From DASSFZ01 sp036514635 (GTDB lineage: Bacteria > Chloroflexota > Anaerolineae > Fen-1058), in NCBI GenBank assembly GCA_036514635.1, contig DATBWU010000122.1, forward strand, positions 1 through 34,957: a stretch of 34,957 nt of DNA, written 5' to 3'. Both the position numbers and the translations under genes were made by a program. Each line of letters begins with the position of its first letter. Positions within the stretch are counted from its first letter, which is position 1. The notes below the pieces were generated by a model. It ran no database searches. It worked only from the letters and a program-made list of their open reading frames with translations, and had not been told where the DNA came from. Shown piece by piece: positions 24,016 through 32,237 of this stretch.

Positions 24016-26319
24016 ATGCCGGTGTTCCAAAGCCGCGTCATAACAGGGCTGGCTTCAGCCGTCGCTTATTTCATCCTCGGCGTGATTCTCTACCGGCGGA
24101 ACAGCTTCAAGGACTCGATGGGCCGGGTCGCCGCCGGTTACATCCTCCTCTCGATCCTGTGGAGCGCCGGTCACGCGGTTGTCGTGTGGCAGGGCCTGCT
24201 ACCGATCGCTCCACGCGTGGGCCTTGAGATAGCCTTCGCCCTGGTGTGGGGCTTCCCGGCGCTGATTCTCATTTTGACGCTCCAGTTCCTCGAACGACCG
24301 GGGGTGAGAGGCGCTGGGATCCTCAGCGCACTGTGGATCGGGTTCGCGCTGCTCACGGGCTTCAATGCCTTCGGCATTTTGGACACGCTCATTCGCCTGC
24401 GCATCGCCGACACGCCCGCCACGGCCCTCAACACGGTGCGCATCTTGGGCTGGCTCACGCTCTCGATCAGCGCCTTGACGCTGACGCTCACCGACTACCT
24501 TCGCACGAAGCGCCCGTTGCACCGCAACCGGATCATGTTCTGGCTGATCGTGCTGCTGGTCACCCAGACCGGCGAGGGCCTCACGTTGATCCCGCCCGTC
24601 GTATTAGACATGCAGCAGCTCGGCCTCGGCGTGCGACTGCTGGGCGCGCTGCTGCTGACCTTCGTGATCAGCAGTTACAACCTGCCCAATCTGCGCGCCC
24701 TTGGCCGGCGCATCCTGGCGACTGCGCTGCTGACGTTGGTCTCCGGCTCATTGTATCTGGGCAGTTTCTTGCTGTTCCAGATTGCCTTGTCCGGCGCTCT
24801 CGGCCCGACGCTGGGCGTGATCGCGGCCGTCGGCATCGCGCTGGCGCTCGCGGTCATCCAGCAGCCGATGCTGCGCACCATCCAGCGACTACTCAATCGC
24901 TTCGTATATCGTCGCCAGTACGATCCGGCCCAGGCGCTGCGCGAATACAGCGCGGCGATCAGCAACATCCTCGATCTGCACCTGCTCGTCAACGTCGCGA
25001 TCGGCATCATCAGCGAGGCGCTGGAGGCGCGGCGCGGCGCACTGATCCTGATCACCGAATTGCCTGACGCGAAAGTCGATGTGCGCCTGGTGAAGGGCAT
25101 GGGCGAACTGGACGTGACGCAGTTCGAGATGGCCCTCACTAGCCCGATCCTGGCCGAGTGGCGCGCCGGTCGCCAGCCGCTGACGCAATACGATATCGAC
25201 ATCCTGCCCAAGTATCGCTCTGCCTCACCGATGGAGCGCACTTGGCTCCAGGCGCTCGACATGGAAGTGTACGTGCCGATCCGCTCGCAGAGCATTCTCA
25301 TCGGCGTGTTCGCGCTGGGGCACAAGGCGTCGGGCGATCCGTACACGTCGACCGACTGCGACGTGCTGATGACGCTGGGCGATCAGACGGCCGTCGCGCT
25401 GCAAAACGCGCGTCTGGTCACCGATCTGAAACAGGCCAACACGGCGATCATGCAATTAAACGACGAGCTGACCCGGACGAACCGGCGGCTGGAGAAACTC
25501 GATCAGGCCAAGACCGACTTTATCTCGATCGCCTCGCACGAGCTGCGCACGCCGTTGACGCAGGTGCGCGGCTACGCCGACATCCTGGCCGATGCCATGC
25601 GCGAAGGCAACCCCAGCCTGCCGCAGGTGGTGCAGATCAGCCAGGGCATCGGTCGCGCCGCGCTGCGCCTGGAAGAGATCATCACGGCGATGCTGGACGT
25701 GTCGCAGATCGATTCGCAGGCACTGGCCATCCACCACGCGCCGCTCACAGTGGCTGCGGTGCTGCGCTTCGCGTCCGATAACTACAAAGAGGCGATCAAG
25801 ACCCGCAAACAGAAGTTGATGATCGAGGGCATCGACGACCTGCCGCCGCTGCAGGGCGACTTTCAGCGCCTGTGCCAGGCGTTCAGCAACGTCATCGGCA
25901 ACTGCATCAAGTACACGCCCGACGGCGGGAAAATCGCGGTCACCGGCCGCGCGCTGCGCAGCGAGTCGAGTGACGATGCGACGTTCGTCGAAGTGGTGAT
26001 CGCCGACAGTGGCATCGGCATCCACAAAGAGGATCAGGAATTAATCTTCGAGAAGTTCTACCGCGTCGGCCCGGTCGAGCTGCACTCGACGGGACAGACA
26101 AAGTTCAAGGGCGGCGGGCCGGGACTGGGTCTGCCGATCGCGCGCGGCATCATTCAAGCGCACGGCGGCAAGATCTGGGTCGAATCCGAGGGGCAGGACG
26201 AGCAGCGCTTGCCTGGCAGCAAGTTCCACATCCTCCTGCCCGCCGCATCGCCCGGTGTGATCGCAGGCTATAACGGGCAGGCACAACCGGTGGTCGCACC
26301 ATTCACCTCTACTCCCTGA
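24016..26319 (+). CDS. Membrane sensor histidine kinase (7TM-GAF-HisKA-HATPase)
   Basis: A 767-residue sensor kinase. The N-terminus has about eight hydrophobic helices up to residue ~300, like the histidine kinase 7TM sensor region. A GAF-like domain (~315-475) follows, then a short coiled coil (~475-497). The HisKA phosphoacceptor is H508 in IASHELRTPLTQVRGYADIL. The ATPase has N-box N625/N629 (FSNVIGNCIKYTPDGG), G1 box D664-S-G-I-G, FEKFYRVG and GGGPGLGLPIAR. All kinase residues are present. No receiver domain is fused and no response regulator lies next to it. The signal is unknown. It is followed 17 bases later by a ROK glucokinase, which may be co-transcribed. Confidence 0.92.
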   Translation: MPVFQSRVITGLASAVAYFILGVILYRRNSFKDSMGRVAAGYILLSILWSAGHAVVVWQGLLPIAPRVGLEIAFALVWGFPALILILTLQFLERPGVRGAGILSALWIGFALLTGFNAFGILDTLIRLRIADTPATALNTVRILGWLTLSISALTLTLTDYLRTKRPLHRNRIMFWLIVLLVTQTGEGLTLIPPVVLDMQQLGLGVRLLGALLLTFVISSYNLPNLRALGRRILATALLTLVSGSLYLGSFLLFQIALSGALGPTLGVIAAVGIALALAVIQQPMLRTIQRLLNRFVYRRQYDPAQALREYSAAISNILDLHLLVNVAIGIISEALEARRGALILITELPDAKVDVRLVKGMGELDVTQFEMALTSPILAEWRAGRQPLTQYDIDILPKYRSASPMERTWLQALDMEVYVPIRSQSILIGVFALGHKASGDPYTSTDCDVLMTLGDQTAVALQNARLVTDLKQANTAIMQLNDELTRTNRRLEKLDQAKTDFISIASHELRTPLTQVRGYADILADAMREGNPSLPQVVQISQGIGRAALRLEEIITAMLDVSQIDSQALAIHHAPLTVAAVLRFASDNYKEAIKTRKQKLMIEGIDDLPPLQGDFQRLCQAFSNVIGNCIKYTPDGGKIAVTGRALRSESSDDATFVEVVIADSGIGIHKEDQELIFEKFYRVGPVELHSTGQTKFKGGGPGLGLPIARGIIQAHGGKIWVESEGQDEQRLPGSKFHILLPAASPGVIAGYNGQAQPVVAPFTSTP

Positions 26320-26336
26320 AACCAGCGTTCACCTCT

Positions 26337-27323
26337 ATGGCACTCCCTATCTTCATCGGTGTAGACATCGGCGGGACGAACCTGCGCGCGGCGCGGTTCA
26401 CCGGCTTCGCTCACACGCCGGATATGAAACTCAAATCGCTGACCGAGGCGGGAGCCGGCCCGCAGGCCGTCATCCAGCGCCTCGAGCAGCTCATCCGAGA
26501 CGTGTCACCTCCCAACCTGGTTGGAGTGGCCGGCGTTGGCCTGATTGCCCCCGGCCCGGTTGACCCGTTCAGCGGGACCGTGCTGGAAGCGCCCAATCTG
26601 CCCGGCTGGGAGAACTTGCCGCTGAAGCACATCATGGAGGAGCGATTGGGGCGGCCCGTGTTTCTGGGTAACGATGCTAACCTGGCCGCTCTGGGCGAGT
26701 GGAAATTCGGCGCGGGGCGCGGCCACGACGATGTGTTGTACCTGACCATCAGCACCGGCATTGGCGGCGGCGTGATCAGCGGTGGGCGACTGCTGCTGGG
26801 CGCGCACGGCCTGGCCGCCGAAGTGGGACACATGCTCGCCGTGCCGGATGGCCCGATGTGCAGTTGCGGCCAGCGCGGGCACCTGGAAGCGGTGGCGTCG
26901 GGAACTGCGATCGGCCACACAGCGCGGGCCAGGTTGTTGGCCGGCGGGGGCAGGCATTCGCTCATCCGGGATCGAATTGAAGGAGCGCCGGACCAGGTGA
27001 CGAGCGCGATTGTCGGCGAGGCGGCGCTGGCCGGTGACGCCTTCGCGCAGGAGATCATCGCGGAGGCCGGGACATTCATTGGCCGCGCGGTGGCGAGCCT
27101 GCTCCACGCTTACAACCCGTCCATCGTCATTTGCGGTGGCGGCGTGTCGCTGTTGGGCGACATGCTGCTGGAGCCTGTGCGCGTCGCCGTGCGGCGATAC
27201 GCGATGAGCGAAGCGTACTGGCGCGATTGCCCGATCGTCATCGCCGAATTAGGTGACGACGCGGGTCTGATCGGCGCAGGCGTGTTGGCGATGGAGCAGG
27301 ATTTTACCTCTGCGCCGACCTGA
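26337..27323 (+). CDS. ROK-family glucokinase
   Basis: A 328-residue kinase, ATP + glucose to glucose 6-phosphate. Phosphate loop GVDIGGTNLRAARF (residues 8-21); sugar site LGNDANLAALGE with catalytic D113; STGIGGGVISGG (139-150); E162-V-G-H165. The zinc motif is C175-S-C177-G-Q-R-G-H182-L-E, with histidine where most ROK glucokinases have the third cysteine; histidine can still ligate zinc. No typical Shine-Dalgarno precedes ATG 26337, and the sequence before it repeats 'ttcacctct', so translation may depend on readthrough coupling from the kinase gene upstream. Distinct from the fructokinase at 12037, which has a different zinc arrangement. Confidence 0.9.
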   Translation: MALPIFIGVDIGGTNLRAARFTGFAHTPDMKLKSLTEAGAGPQAVIQRLEQLIRDVSPPNLVGVAGVGLIAPGPVDPFSGTVLEAPNLPGWENLPLKHIMEERLGRPVFLGNDANLAALGEWKFGAGRGHDDVLYLTISTGIGGGVISGGRLLLGAHGLAAEVGHMLAVPDGPMCSCGQRGHLEAVASGTAIGHTARARLLAGGGRHSLIRDRIEGAPDQVTSAIVGEAALAGDAFAQEIIAEAGTFIGRAVASLLHAYNPSIVICGGGVSLLGDMLLEPVRVAVRRYAMSEAYWRDCPIVIAELGDDAGLIGAGVLAMEQDFTSAPT

Positions 27324-27606
27324 ACGGCGTTCATCGCTACGCATAAGAATCGTGATCCGCGAATTTACACGAATCGGCACGAATGGATTATTAGTAGATC
27401 ACGGATCGCCGACTTTAGTCGGCATTTTGGGCATTTGCGCCAACTGAAGTCGGCGTTCCATGTGTTTTCGTGATCTCTGATTATTAGCGCAGATTCGTGG
27501 CGGACTCATCCGTGTCCCACAGATAACTCTTTCCGCTGAATAACAGAGGCACGCCGCCTCCCGGTAGCACATTGCCATCTCCCGCAAAAGTCGATAGAAT
27601 GCGCGC
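27324..27606. repeat. Repeat-filled spacer with CT..AG-core hairpins
   Basis: Contains 'cgtgatccgcgaatttacacgaatcggcacg'-type word repeats (27348-27400 and 27468-27525). It has a perfect hairpin GCCGACT-tt-AGTCGGC (27408-27423) and a related imperfect one around 27438-27456 (CAACTGAAGTCGGCG). The last 35 bases carry the promoter of the next gene. Confidence 0.65.
27572..27600 (+). promoter_or_regulatory. Candidate promoter giving a near-leaderless transcript
   Basis: TTGCCA (27572-27577), 17-base spacer, TAGAAT (27595-27600). The GTG start at 27607 is 6 bases after the -10, where transcription itself should begin, and no Shine-Dalgarno exists. Confidence 0.45.
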
Positions 27607-28014
27607 GTGAACCGCGCCTACCGTTATCCGGCGACATTGCGTGTGTTGGGCCTGTTCGGATCGTTGCTGGCGGGCAGTATCTTGCTCGGATCAGTGCTGG
27701 CGGAGGTCGAAGCCGCCGATCCGATCGATTTCGTGTTGCACTTGCTCGGGGCCGTAGTGAGCGCGGCGATCCTGTGGCTGGGGCTGGAGTTCGGCGCACG
27801 GCGGATCACGCTTACAGCGGAGGGCATCAGGGCGCGGTTGATCGGCGAGCGACTGATCGCCTGGGGCGACCTGCATCGGGTGCGCGACGGTCCGTTCGGC
27901 ACGTGGATCGTTCTTCCGAAGCACGGCCTGCCGATTGTGATCTGGCCCTTCCTGGAAGACTTCGGCACACTGGTCGAGTCCGTCGAAGCGGGGTGGACTG
28001 AGAGACTGTCTTAA
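27607..28014 (+). CDS. Small membrane protein with PH-like domain (hypothetical)
   Basis: A 135-residue protein with two membrane helices (about residues 12-32 and 43-64), then a soluble domain of about 65 residues with alternating beta strands (RRITLTAEGIRARLIGERLI, AWGDLHRVRDG, TWIVLPKHGLPIVIW) and a final helix. This looks like the bacterial PH-domain membrane proteins of unknown function. Start GTG 27607 gives the best N-terminus and sits right at the predicted transcription start. The stop is followed directly by repeat DNA. Function not assigned. Confidence 0.6.
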   Translation: MNRAYRYPATLRVLGLFGSLLAGSILLGSVLAEVEAADPIDFVLHLLGAVVSAAILWLGLEFGARRITLTAEGIRARLIGERLIAWGDLHRVRDGPFGTWIVLPKHGLPIVIWPFLEDFGTLVESVEAGWTERLS

Positions 28015-28027
28015 AACTGACCCCTGA

Positions 28028-28110
28028 GACGAAGGACCGCTTCGCGCGACGAATGACTAATGGCTTTCGTCCTTCGTCTTTGGTCTTTCGTCTTTGGTCG
28101 TTCGTCATTG
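28028..28110. repeat. GACGAAGGAC word repeat with inverted arms, copy 1
   Basis: The left part carries GACGAAGGAC and GACGAATGAC. The right part carries the complements GTCCTTCGTC, GTCTTTCGTC and GTTCGTCATT in tandem. The whole can fold as a long imperfect hairpin. A second copy lies at 29549-29612. Confidence 0.75.
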
Positions 28111-28161
28111 CGGTGGGAAGTTGTTCCTGGACGCCTCCTTAGTGGTTAATCTGGCGGCTTT

Positions 28162-28713
28162 TCAGGCCGAGGCGAAGAGCTCGGCCACTGGACAGGCGAA
28201 CCCGGGGAGCACATCGGGCGCAGACAGCGTATCGGCTTCGGTCAAGATGGTCACCTCGCGCAGCGAGCGGTACATCGCGATCTGTCGTGATCGGGGATAG
28301 ACTACGAGTACGAGTCGCACGCCGGCCACCAGCCAATCGGTGACCTTGCTCTGAATCTCGTCGGGATCGTCGTTGGGCGACACGACTTCGACGACGAGAT
28401 CGGGCGCGAAGTCGGCGTAGCCGGTCGGCGGAACAGCCGGCCGGCGGGTCTTCGAGACGAAGGCGACATCCGGGGCGCGCACCGTGTCGGGATTGCGCGA
28501 GAGACGGAAGCCGGTCTCGGCGGCGACCACTTCGCCGAGATCATTCTGCACGGCATGGTGAGTGATCAGATAGCCGAGCCGATTCGTATACTTTCCATGC
28601 TCGTAACCGGGCGGTGTCATCTCGACCAGCGCTCCTTTCACCAGTTCGTAGCGGCCTTTGCCGGAGAGTTCCAGCAGTTCTTCGGCGGTCATCAGTTTCT
28701 CTGCCGTGATCAC
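28162..28713 (-). CDS. Uma2-family (DUF820) PD-(D/E)XK nuclease-like protein
   Basis: A 183-residue Uma2 protein. Visible features are MTAEELLELSGKGRYELVKG at the N-terminus, RAPDVAFVSK, then DLVVEVVSPNDDPDEIQSKV, giving the acidic and lysine residues of the restriction-endonuclease-like core. The family is greatly expanded in Chloroflexi and Cyanobacteria; its cellular role is not settled. The start is GTG 28713 with GGAGG 5 bases upstream. A second, divergent member lies at 32524, and the two share little beyond the core. It stands alone on the minus strand among plus-strand genes, flanked by repeat DNA on both sides. Confidence 0.88.
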   Translation of the reverse strand: MITAEKLMTAEELLELSGKGRYELVKGALVEMTPPGYEHGKYTNRLGYLITHHAVQNDLGEVVAAETGFRLSRNPDTVRAPDVAFVSKTRRPAVPPTGYADFAPDLVVEVVSPNDDPDEIQSKVTDWLVAGVRLVLVVYPRSRQIAMYRSLREVTILTEADTLSAPDVLPGFACPVAELFASA

Positions 28714-29257
28714 GGTTGCCTCCTATGTGCGGCGGACCTGCAACGCCGCAGTCGTCAGGCGGAGCCGCTTTAGATTATACACACATTCGGATGAAACCAC
28801 AGGACAAGGTATTATCGGCGCGCGGATTTGCTCACACTGGAATGACTTGCGCAATCGAGGGTTCCTCACCGCAAAGAGCGCAAAGGACGCAAAGGAAAAC
28901 TATGGCTTGCTTTACGCCCACCTGCCCCATATTAGGGACTCGTCCAAAAACAACTTCCGTTTTTTGGCATTCTGAGCGCAGCGAAGAATCCCTGCCCGAT
29001 AAGCCGAGACCCTTCGCTGCGCTACCCAGAAACTTGGGCCGTTGCCAGCGCCCGCCGATGAACTCGACGGGCTACCGCGCCGCGTCGGATGAATCCGACT
29101 AGCCCGATTCATCGGGCGCAGCGGGGTAGCGCGGCGAATTCATCGCCGCGCGGCGACGTGGCCGGCACGTTTCTGGCTTCAAGCATATCGCCACCCGGCG
29201 CTGTGGAATTCTCAGGGTGACACGGGAACTTATACTTGGACGGCTACTAGTGGGTTG
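28714..29257. repeat. Composite repeat region between Uma2 and DUF971 genes
   Basis: No gene recognised. In order: 'accgcaaagagcgcaaagg' word repeat (about 28868-28896); inverted pair AGCGCAGCGAAG (28975-28986)/CTTCGCTGCGCT (29012-29023). Then comes a run of hairpins sharing a GAT..ATC core: GTCGGAT-ga-ATCCGAC (29084-29099), GCCCGAT-tc-ATCGGGC (29102-29117) and GCGGCGA-attca-TCGCCGC (29131-29149), framed by GGCTACCGCGC/GGGGTAGCGCG. The end has CTCAGGGTGACAC and a TATACT (29231-29236) that may promote the next gene. Confidence 0.7.
28774..28779 (-). promoter_or_regulatory. Candidate -10 element of the Uma2 gene
   Basis: Perfect TATAAT on the minus strand, about 60 bases before the GTG start. 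No clear -35 partner. Confidence 0.4.
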
Positions 29258-29569
29258 ATGATGCCCAAAACGAACACGGTGATGAACGACACACAGCGAC
29301 AAGTGTTGGCTGTGAAGTTCAAAGACGGCACGTCGGTGGAGTTGCCCTGGGGTTTCCTGCGCGATGCCTGCCCGTGCGCCGAGTGCCGGGAACTCCACGG
29401 CCCGCGCGATCCGCTGGCGCTCCGGCCCATGCCGAACAAGACGCTGACCGGCTTCGAGTACGCCGGCAATTACGCCGTGACCCTGATCTGGGCCGACGGC
29501 CATCGCTTTGGAATTTATACCTGGCCGTATCTGCGTGAACTGGCGGCGCTTACGACGAAGGACCAATGA
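29258..29569 (+). CDS. DUF971 (GBBH-like N-terminal domain) protein
   Basis: A protein of about 103 residues made of one DUF971 domain: VLAVKFKDGTSVELPWGFLRDACPCAEC, then GFEYAGNYAVTLIWADGHRFGIYTWPYLREL. This fold also forms the N-terminus of gamma-butyrobetaine hydroxylase, and stand-alone copies are often linked with Mrp/ApbC-type iron-sulfur carriers; that link is not visible here. The start is uncertain: ATG 29258, 29261 and 29282 are all in frame and none has a good Shine-Dalgarno. The last codons (LTTKDQ-stop) fall inside the GACGAAGGAC repeat, so the native C-terminus may have been replaced. Confidence 0.85.
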   Translation: MMPKTNTVMNDTQRQVLAVKFKDGTSVELPWGFLRDACPCAECRELHGPRDPLALRPMPNKTLTGFEYAGNYAVTLIWADGHRFGIYTWPYLRELAALTTKDQ

Positions 29570-29612
29570 CGAAGGACGAAAGCGATACGCTTTGGGTCGT
29601 TCGTCTTTCGCC
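29549..29612. repeat. GACGAAGGAC word repeat with inverted arms, copy 2
   Basis: GACGAAGGAC, TGACGAAGGAC and CGAAAG on the left, CTTTGGGTCGTTCGTCTTTCG-type complements on the right, around a CGATACG centre. It overlaps the end of the DUF971 gene and reaches to within 20 bases of the mutS start. Confidence 0.75.
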
Positions 29613-29630
29613 TCTCCGCAGGAATGAGCA

Positions 29631-32237
29631 ATGGCCGACGATCTGACCCCCATCCGCAAGCAATACCTTGCGCTGAAGAATCAATATCCCGACACCATCC
29701 TCTTCTTCCGCCTGGGCGACTTTTACGAGACGTTCGACGCAGATGCCGAGGTCGTCGCGCGCGAACTCGACATTGTCCTCACCTCGCGGCCCGTGGGCAA
29801 GGGACAGCGCGTGCCGCTGGCCGGCGTGCCGCACCACTCGGTCGATCGCTACCTGGCGCAGTTGATCGAGAAAGGCTACCGCGTCGCCATCGCCGAGCAG
29901 ATGGCCGATCCCGACACGGTGAAGGGTATCGTCCCGCGCGAAGTGACGCGCGTCGTCACGCCCGGCACCATCATCGACCCGGACATGCTCGACGAGAAGC
30001 AAGCGAACTACCTGGCGGCGTGGATCGAGGACGGGGGCCGCGTCGGTCTGGCGCACTGCGACATTACCACCGGCGAGTTCGCCGTCGCGCACATCGAATC
30101 GCTGGCTGCCGCGCAGCAGGAGTTGATGCGCATCGGCCCGCGCGAGTGCCTGCACAGGCAATCGGCGTATGTGCCGGCCGTTGTGCTCACTCAGATTCAC
30201 TTCACGCCCATACCGGATTGGCGATTCGAGATCAGCAACGCGCGGCAGGCGCTGCTCGATCACTTTCAAGTCGCCTCGCTGGCCGGCTTCGGCATCGAGG
30301 GGCAGCCGCTGGCGATCGGGGCGGCGGGCGCGATCGCGCAGTATCTGCGCGAGACGCAGTCCGGCGCGCTGGCGCAGTTGACCGGCCTGCGCACGTACTC
30401 GACCGATCGCTTCATGGTGCTCGACCCGGCGACGCGGCGCAACCTCGAACTGACCGAGACGCTGCGCGAGCGCAAGTCGCATGGCTCACTGCTGGGCGTG
30501 CTCGATCTGACGCGCACGGCGATGGGCGGGCGGCTGCTGCGCGCGTGGATTTCGCAGCCCTTGCTCGACAAAGCCGAGCTTGACACGCGGCTCGATCGCG
30601 TGCAGGCGTTTTTGGACGACGCGCTGACCCGCGCCAAGACGCGCGAAATTCTGAAAGCCATGCCCGACCTGGAACGCGCCGTGGGCCGCGTGGTCAGCGA
30701 CAACGCCGCGCCGCGCGACCTGGTCGCCATCCGCCGCGCGCTGGGACTCGTCCCCGATTTGCAATCAATAATCAGTAACCAGCGATCAGTAATCAGTAAT
30801 CAGCAATCCGCAACCCCGCGAGGCGGGGCGCAAGCAGTCCACAATCCACAATCCACAATCGAACTCGATCCCTGCGCGGACACCCTTGCGTTGCTTCAGG
30901 CGGCCATCGCCGATGAGCCGACGACGCCGACCGGGCTGATTCGACCCGGCTACTCGGCGGAGCTCGATGGCATTCTCAGCGCTTCGCGCCACGCGAAGGA
31001 GTGGGTCGCCAGTCTGGAGAGGAGCGAGCGCCAGCGCACCGGCATTCACTCGCTCAAGGTCGGCTACAACAAGGTCTTCGGCTATTACATCGAGGTCACG
31101 AACACACACCGCGACTCGGTGCCGGACAACTACATCCGCAAGCAGACGTTGACCAACGCCGAGCGCTACATCACACCGGAGCTGAAAGAGCACGAGACGC
31201 TCATCCTCAACGCCGACGAGCGCATCGCCGAGGTCGAGAACCGGCTGTTCAAAGAAGTGTGCGCGCAGATCGCCAGCCGCGCCCGCGCGCTGAAAGCGAC
31301 CGCGCAGGCGATCGCGCTGATCGACGCCGCCTCGTCGCTGGCCGAGGTCGCCGCGCTGAATAACTACGTCCGCCCGGAATTGATCGACGCCGACACCCTC
31401 GAGATCAGCGCCGGCCGGCATCCGGTCGTGGAGCGGACGCTGATCGAGACGCGCTTCGTCCCCAACGATCTCACGTTCGACGCCGACACGCGCATCCTGA
31501 TCATCACCGGCCCGAATATGAGCGGCAAATCGACTTTCCTTCGACAGGCCGCGCTCATCGTGTTGATGGCGCAGATCGGCTCGTTCGTCCCGGCGGAGCG
31601 GGCGCGCATCGGCCTGGTCGATCGCATCTTCACGCGCATCGGCGCGCAAGACGAAATCGCCGCCGGGCAATCGACGTTCATGGTCGAGATGGTCGAGACG
31701 GCGAACATCCTGCATCACGCCACCGCGCGCAGCCTGATCGTCCTGGACGAGATCGGGCGCGGCACCAGCACCTACGACGGGTTGAGCATCGCCTGGGCGG
31801 TCGTCGAATACATCCACAATCACCCGAAACTGAAGAGCAAGACGCTGTTCGCTACGCACTACCACGAGCTGATCGCGCTGGCCGAGACGCTGCCGCACGT
31901 GCGCAACGTCAACGTGGCTGTCGCCGAAGAAGGCGACAAAGTCGTGTTCCTGCACAAGATCGTCGAGGGCGGCGCGGACCGGTCGTATGGCATTCACGTC
32001 GCGCAATTGGCGGGGCTGCCCAGGCCGGTGATTCGCCGCGCCGAGGAAATCCTGGAAGACCTGGAGCAGGGCCAGACGACGCACGAGGCCGCGCCGGCAG
32101 TGGGCACCCTTCAACTGTCGCTGTTCGCGCCGCAGAACCCGGTGGTGGACGAGTTGAAGTCGCTGGACGTCGATGGGCTGTCGCCGCTGGAAGCGCTGAC
32201 GAAGTTGTACGAGCTGAAGAAGAAGGCAACGGATTGA
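29631..32237 (+). CDS. mutS: DNA mismatch repair protein MutS
   Basis: An 868-residue MutS that binds mismatches and starts repair. The mismatch-reading motif is F31-Y32-E33 in LGDFYETFDADA. The connector and core domains follow (AGVPHHSVDRYLAQLIEKGY; ALGLVPDL). The clamp carries GYNKVFGYYIEVTN. The ATPase has Walker A GPNMSGKST (627-635, K633), Walker B LIVLDEIGRGTSTYDG (D706, E707) and LFATHYHEL. About residues 378-411 in the core/lever region are encoded by low-complexity repeat DNA (30763-30860), inserted without breaking the frame. The last residues (KKKATD) come from the GGCAACGGAT border of the next repeat array. ATG 29631 has AGGA upstream. mutL is not adjacent. Confidence 0.96.
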   Translation: MADDLTPIRKQYLALKNQYPDTILFFRLGDFYETFDADAEVVARELDIVLTSRPVGKGQRVPLAGVPHHSVDRYLAQLIEKGYRVAIAEQMADPDTVKGIVPREVTRVVTPGTIIDPDMLDEKQANYLAAWIEDGGRVGLAHCDITTGEFAVAHIESLAAAQQELMRIGPRECLHRQSAYVPAVVLTQIHFTPIPDWRFEISNARQALLDHFQVASLAGFGIEGQPLAIGAAGAIAQYLRETQSGALAQLTGLRTYSTDRFMVLDPATRRNLELTETLRERKSHGSLLGVLDLTRTAMGGRLLRAWISQPLLDKAELDTRLDRVQAFLDDALTRAKTREILKAMPDLERAVGRVVSDNAAPRDLVAIRRALGLVPDLQSIISNQRSVISNQQSATPRGGAQAVHNPQSTIELDPCADTLALLQAAIADEPTTPTGLIRPGYSAELDGILSASRHAKEWVASLERSERQRTGIHSLKVGYNKVFGYYIEVTNTHRDSVPDNYIRKQTLTNAERYITPELKEHETLILNADERIAEVENRLFKEVCAQIASRARALKATAQAIALIDAASSLAEVAALNNYVRPELIDADTLEISAGRHPVVERTLIETRFVPNDLTFDADTRILIITGPNMSGKSTFLRQAALIVLMAQIGSFVPAERARIGLVDRIFTRIGAQDEIAAGQSTFMVEMVETANILHHATARSLIVLDEIGRGTSTYDGLSIAWAVVEYIHNHPKLKSKTLFATHYHELIALAETLPHVRNVNVAVAEEGDKVVFLHKIVEGGADRSYGIHVAQLAGLPRPVIRRAEEILEDLEQGQTTHEAAPAVGTLQLSLFAPQNPVVDELKSLDVDGLSPLEALTKLYELKKKATD
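30763..30860 (+). repeat. Word repeats inserted in frame in mutS
   Basis: Two tandem families back to back. The first is 'aatcagtaatcagcaat'-type units of about 7-8 bp (30763-30810), the second TCCACAA units of 7 bp (30838-30860). They are joined by a small hairpin CCCCGC-gag-GCGGGG (30814-30828). Encodes a Ser/Asn/Gln-rich segment (SIISNQRSVISNQQSATPRG) foreign to MutS. Confidence 0.85.
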
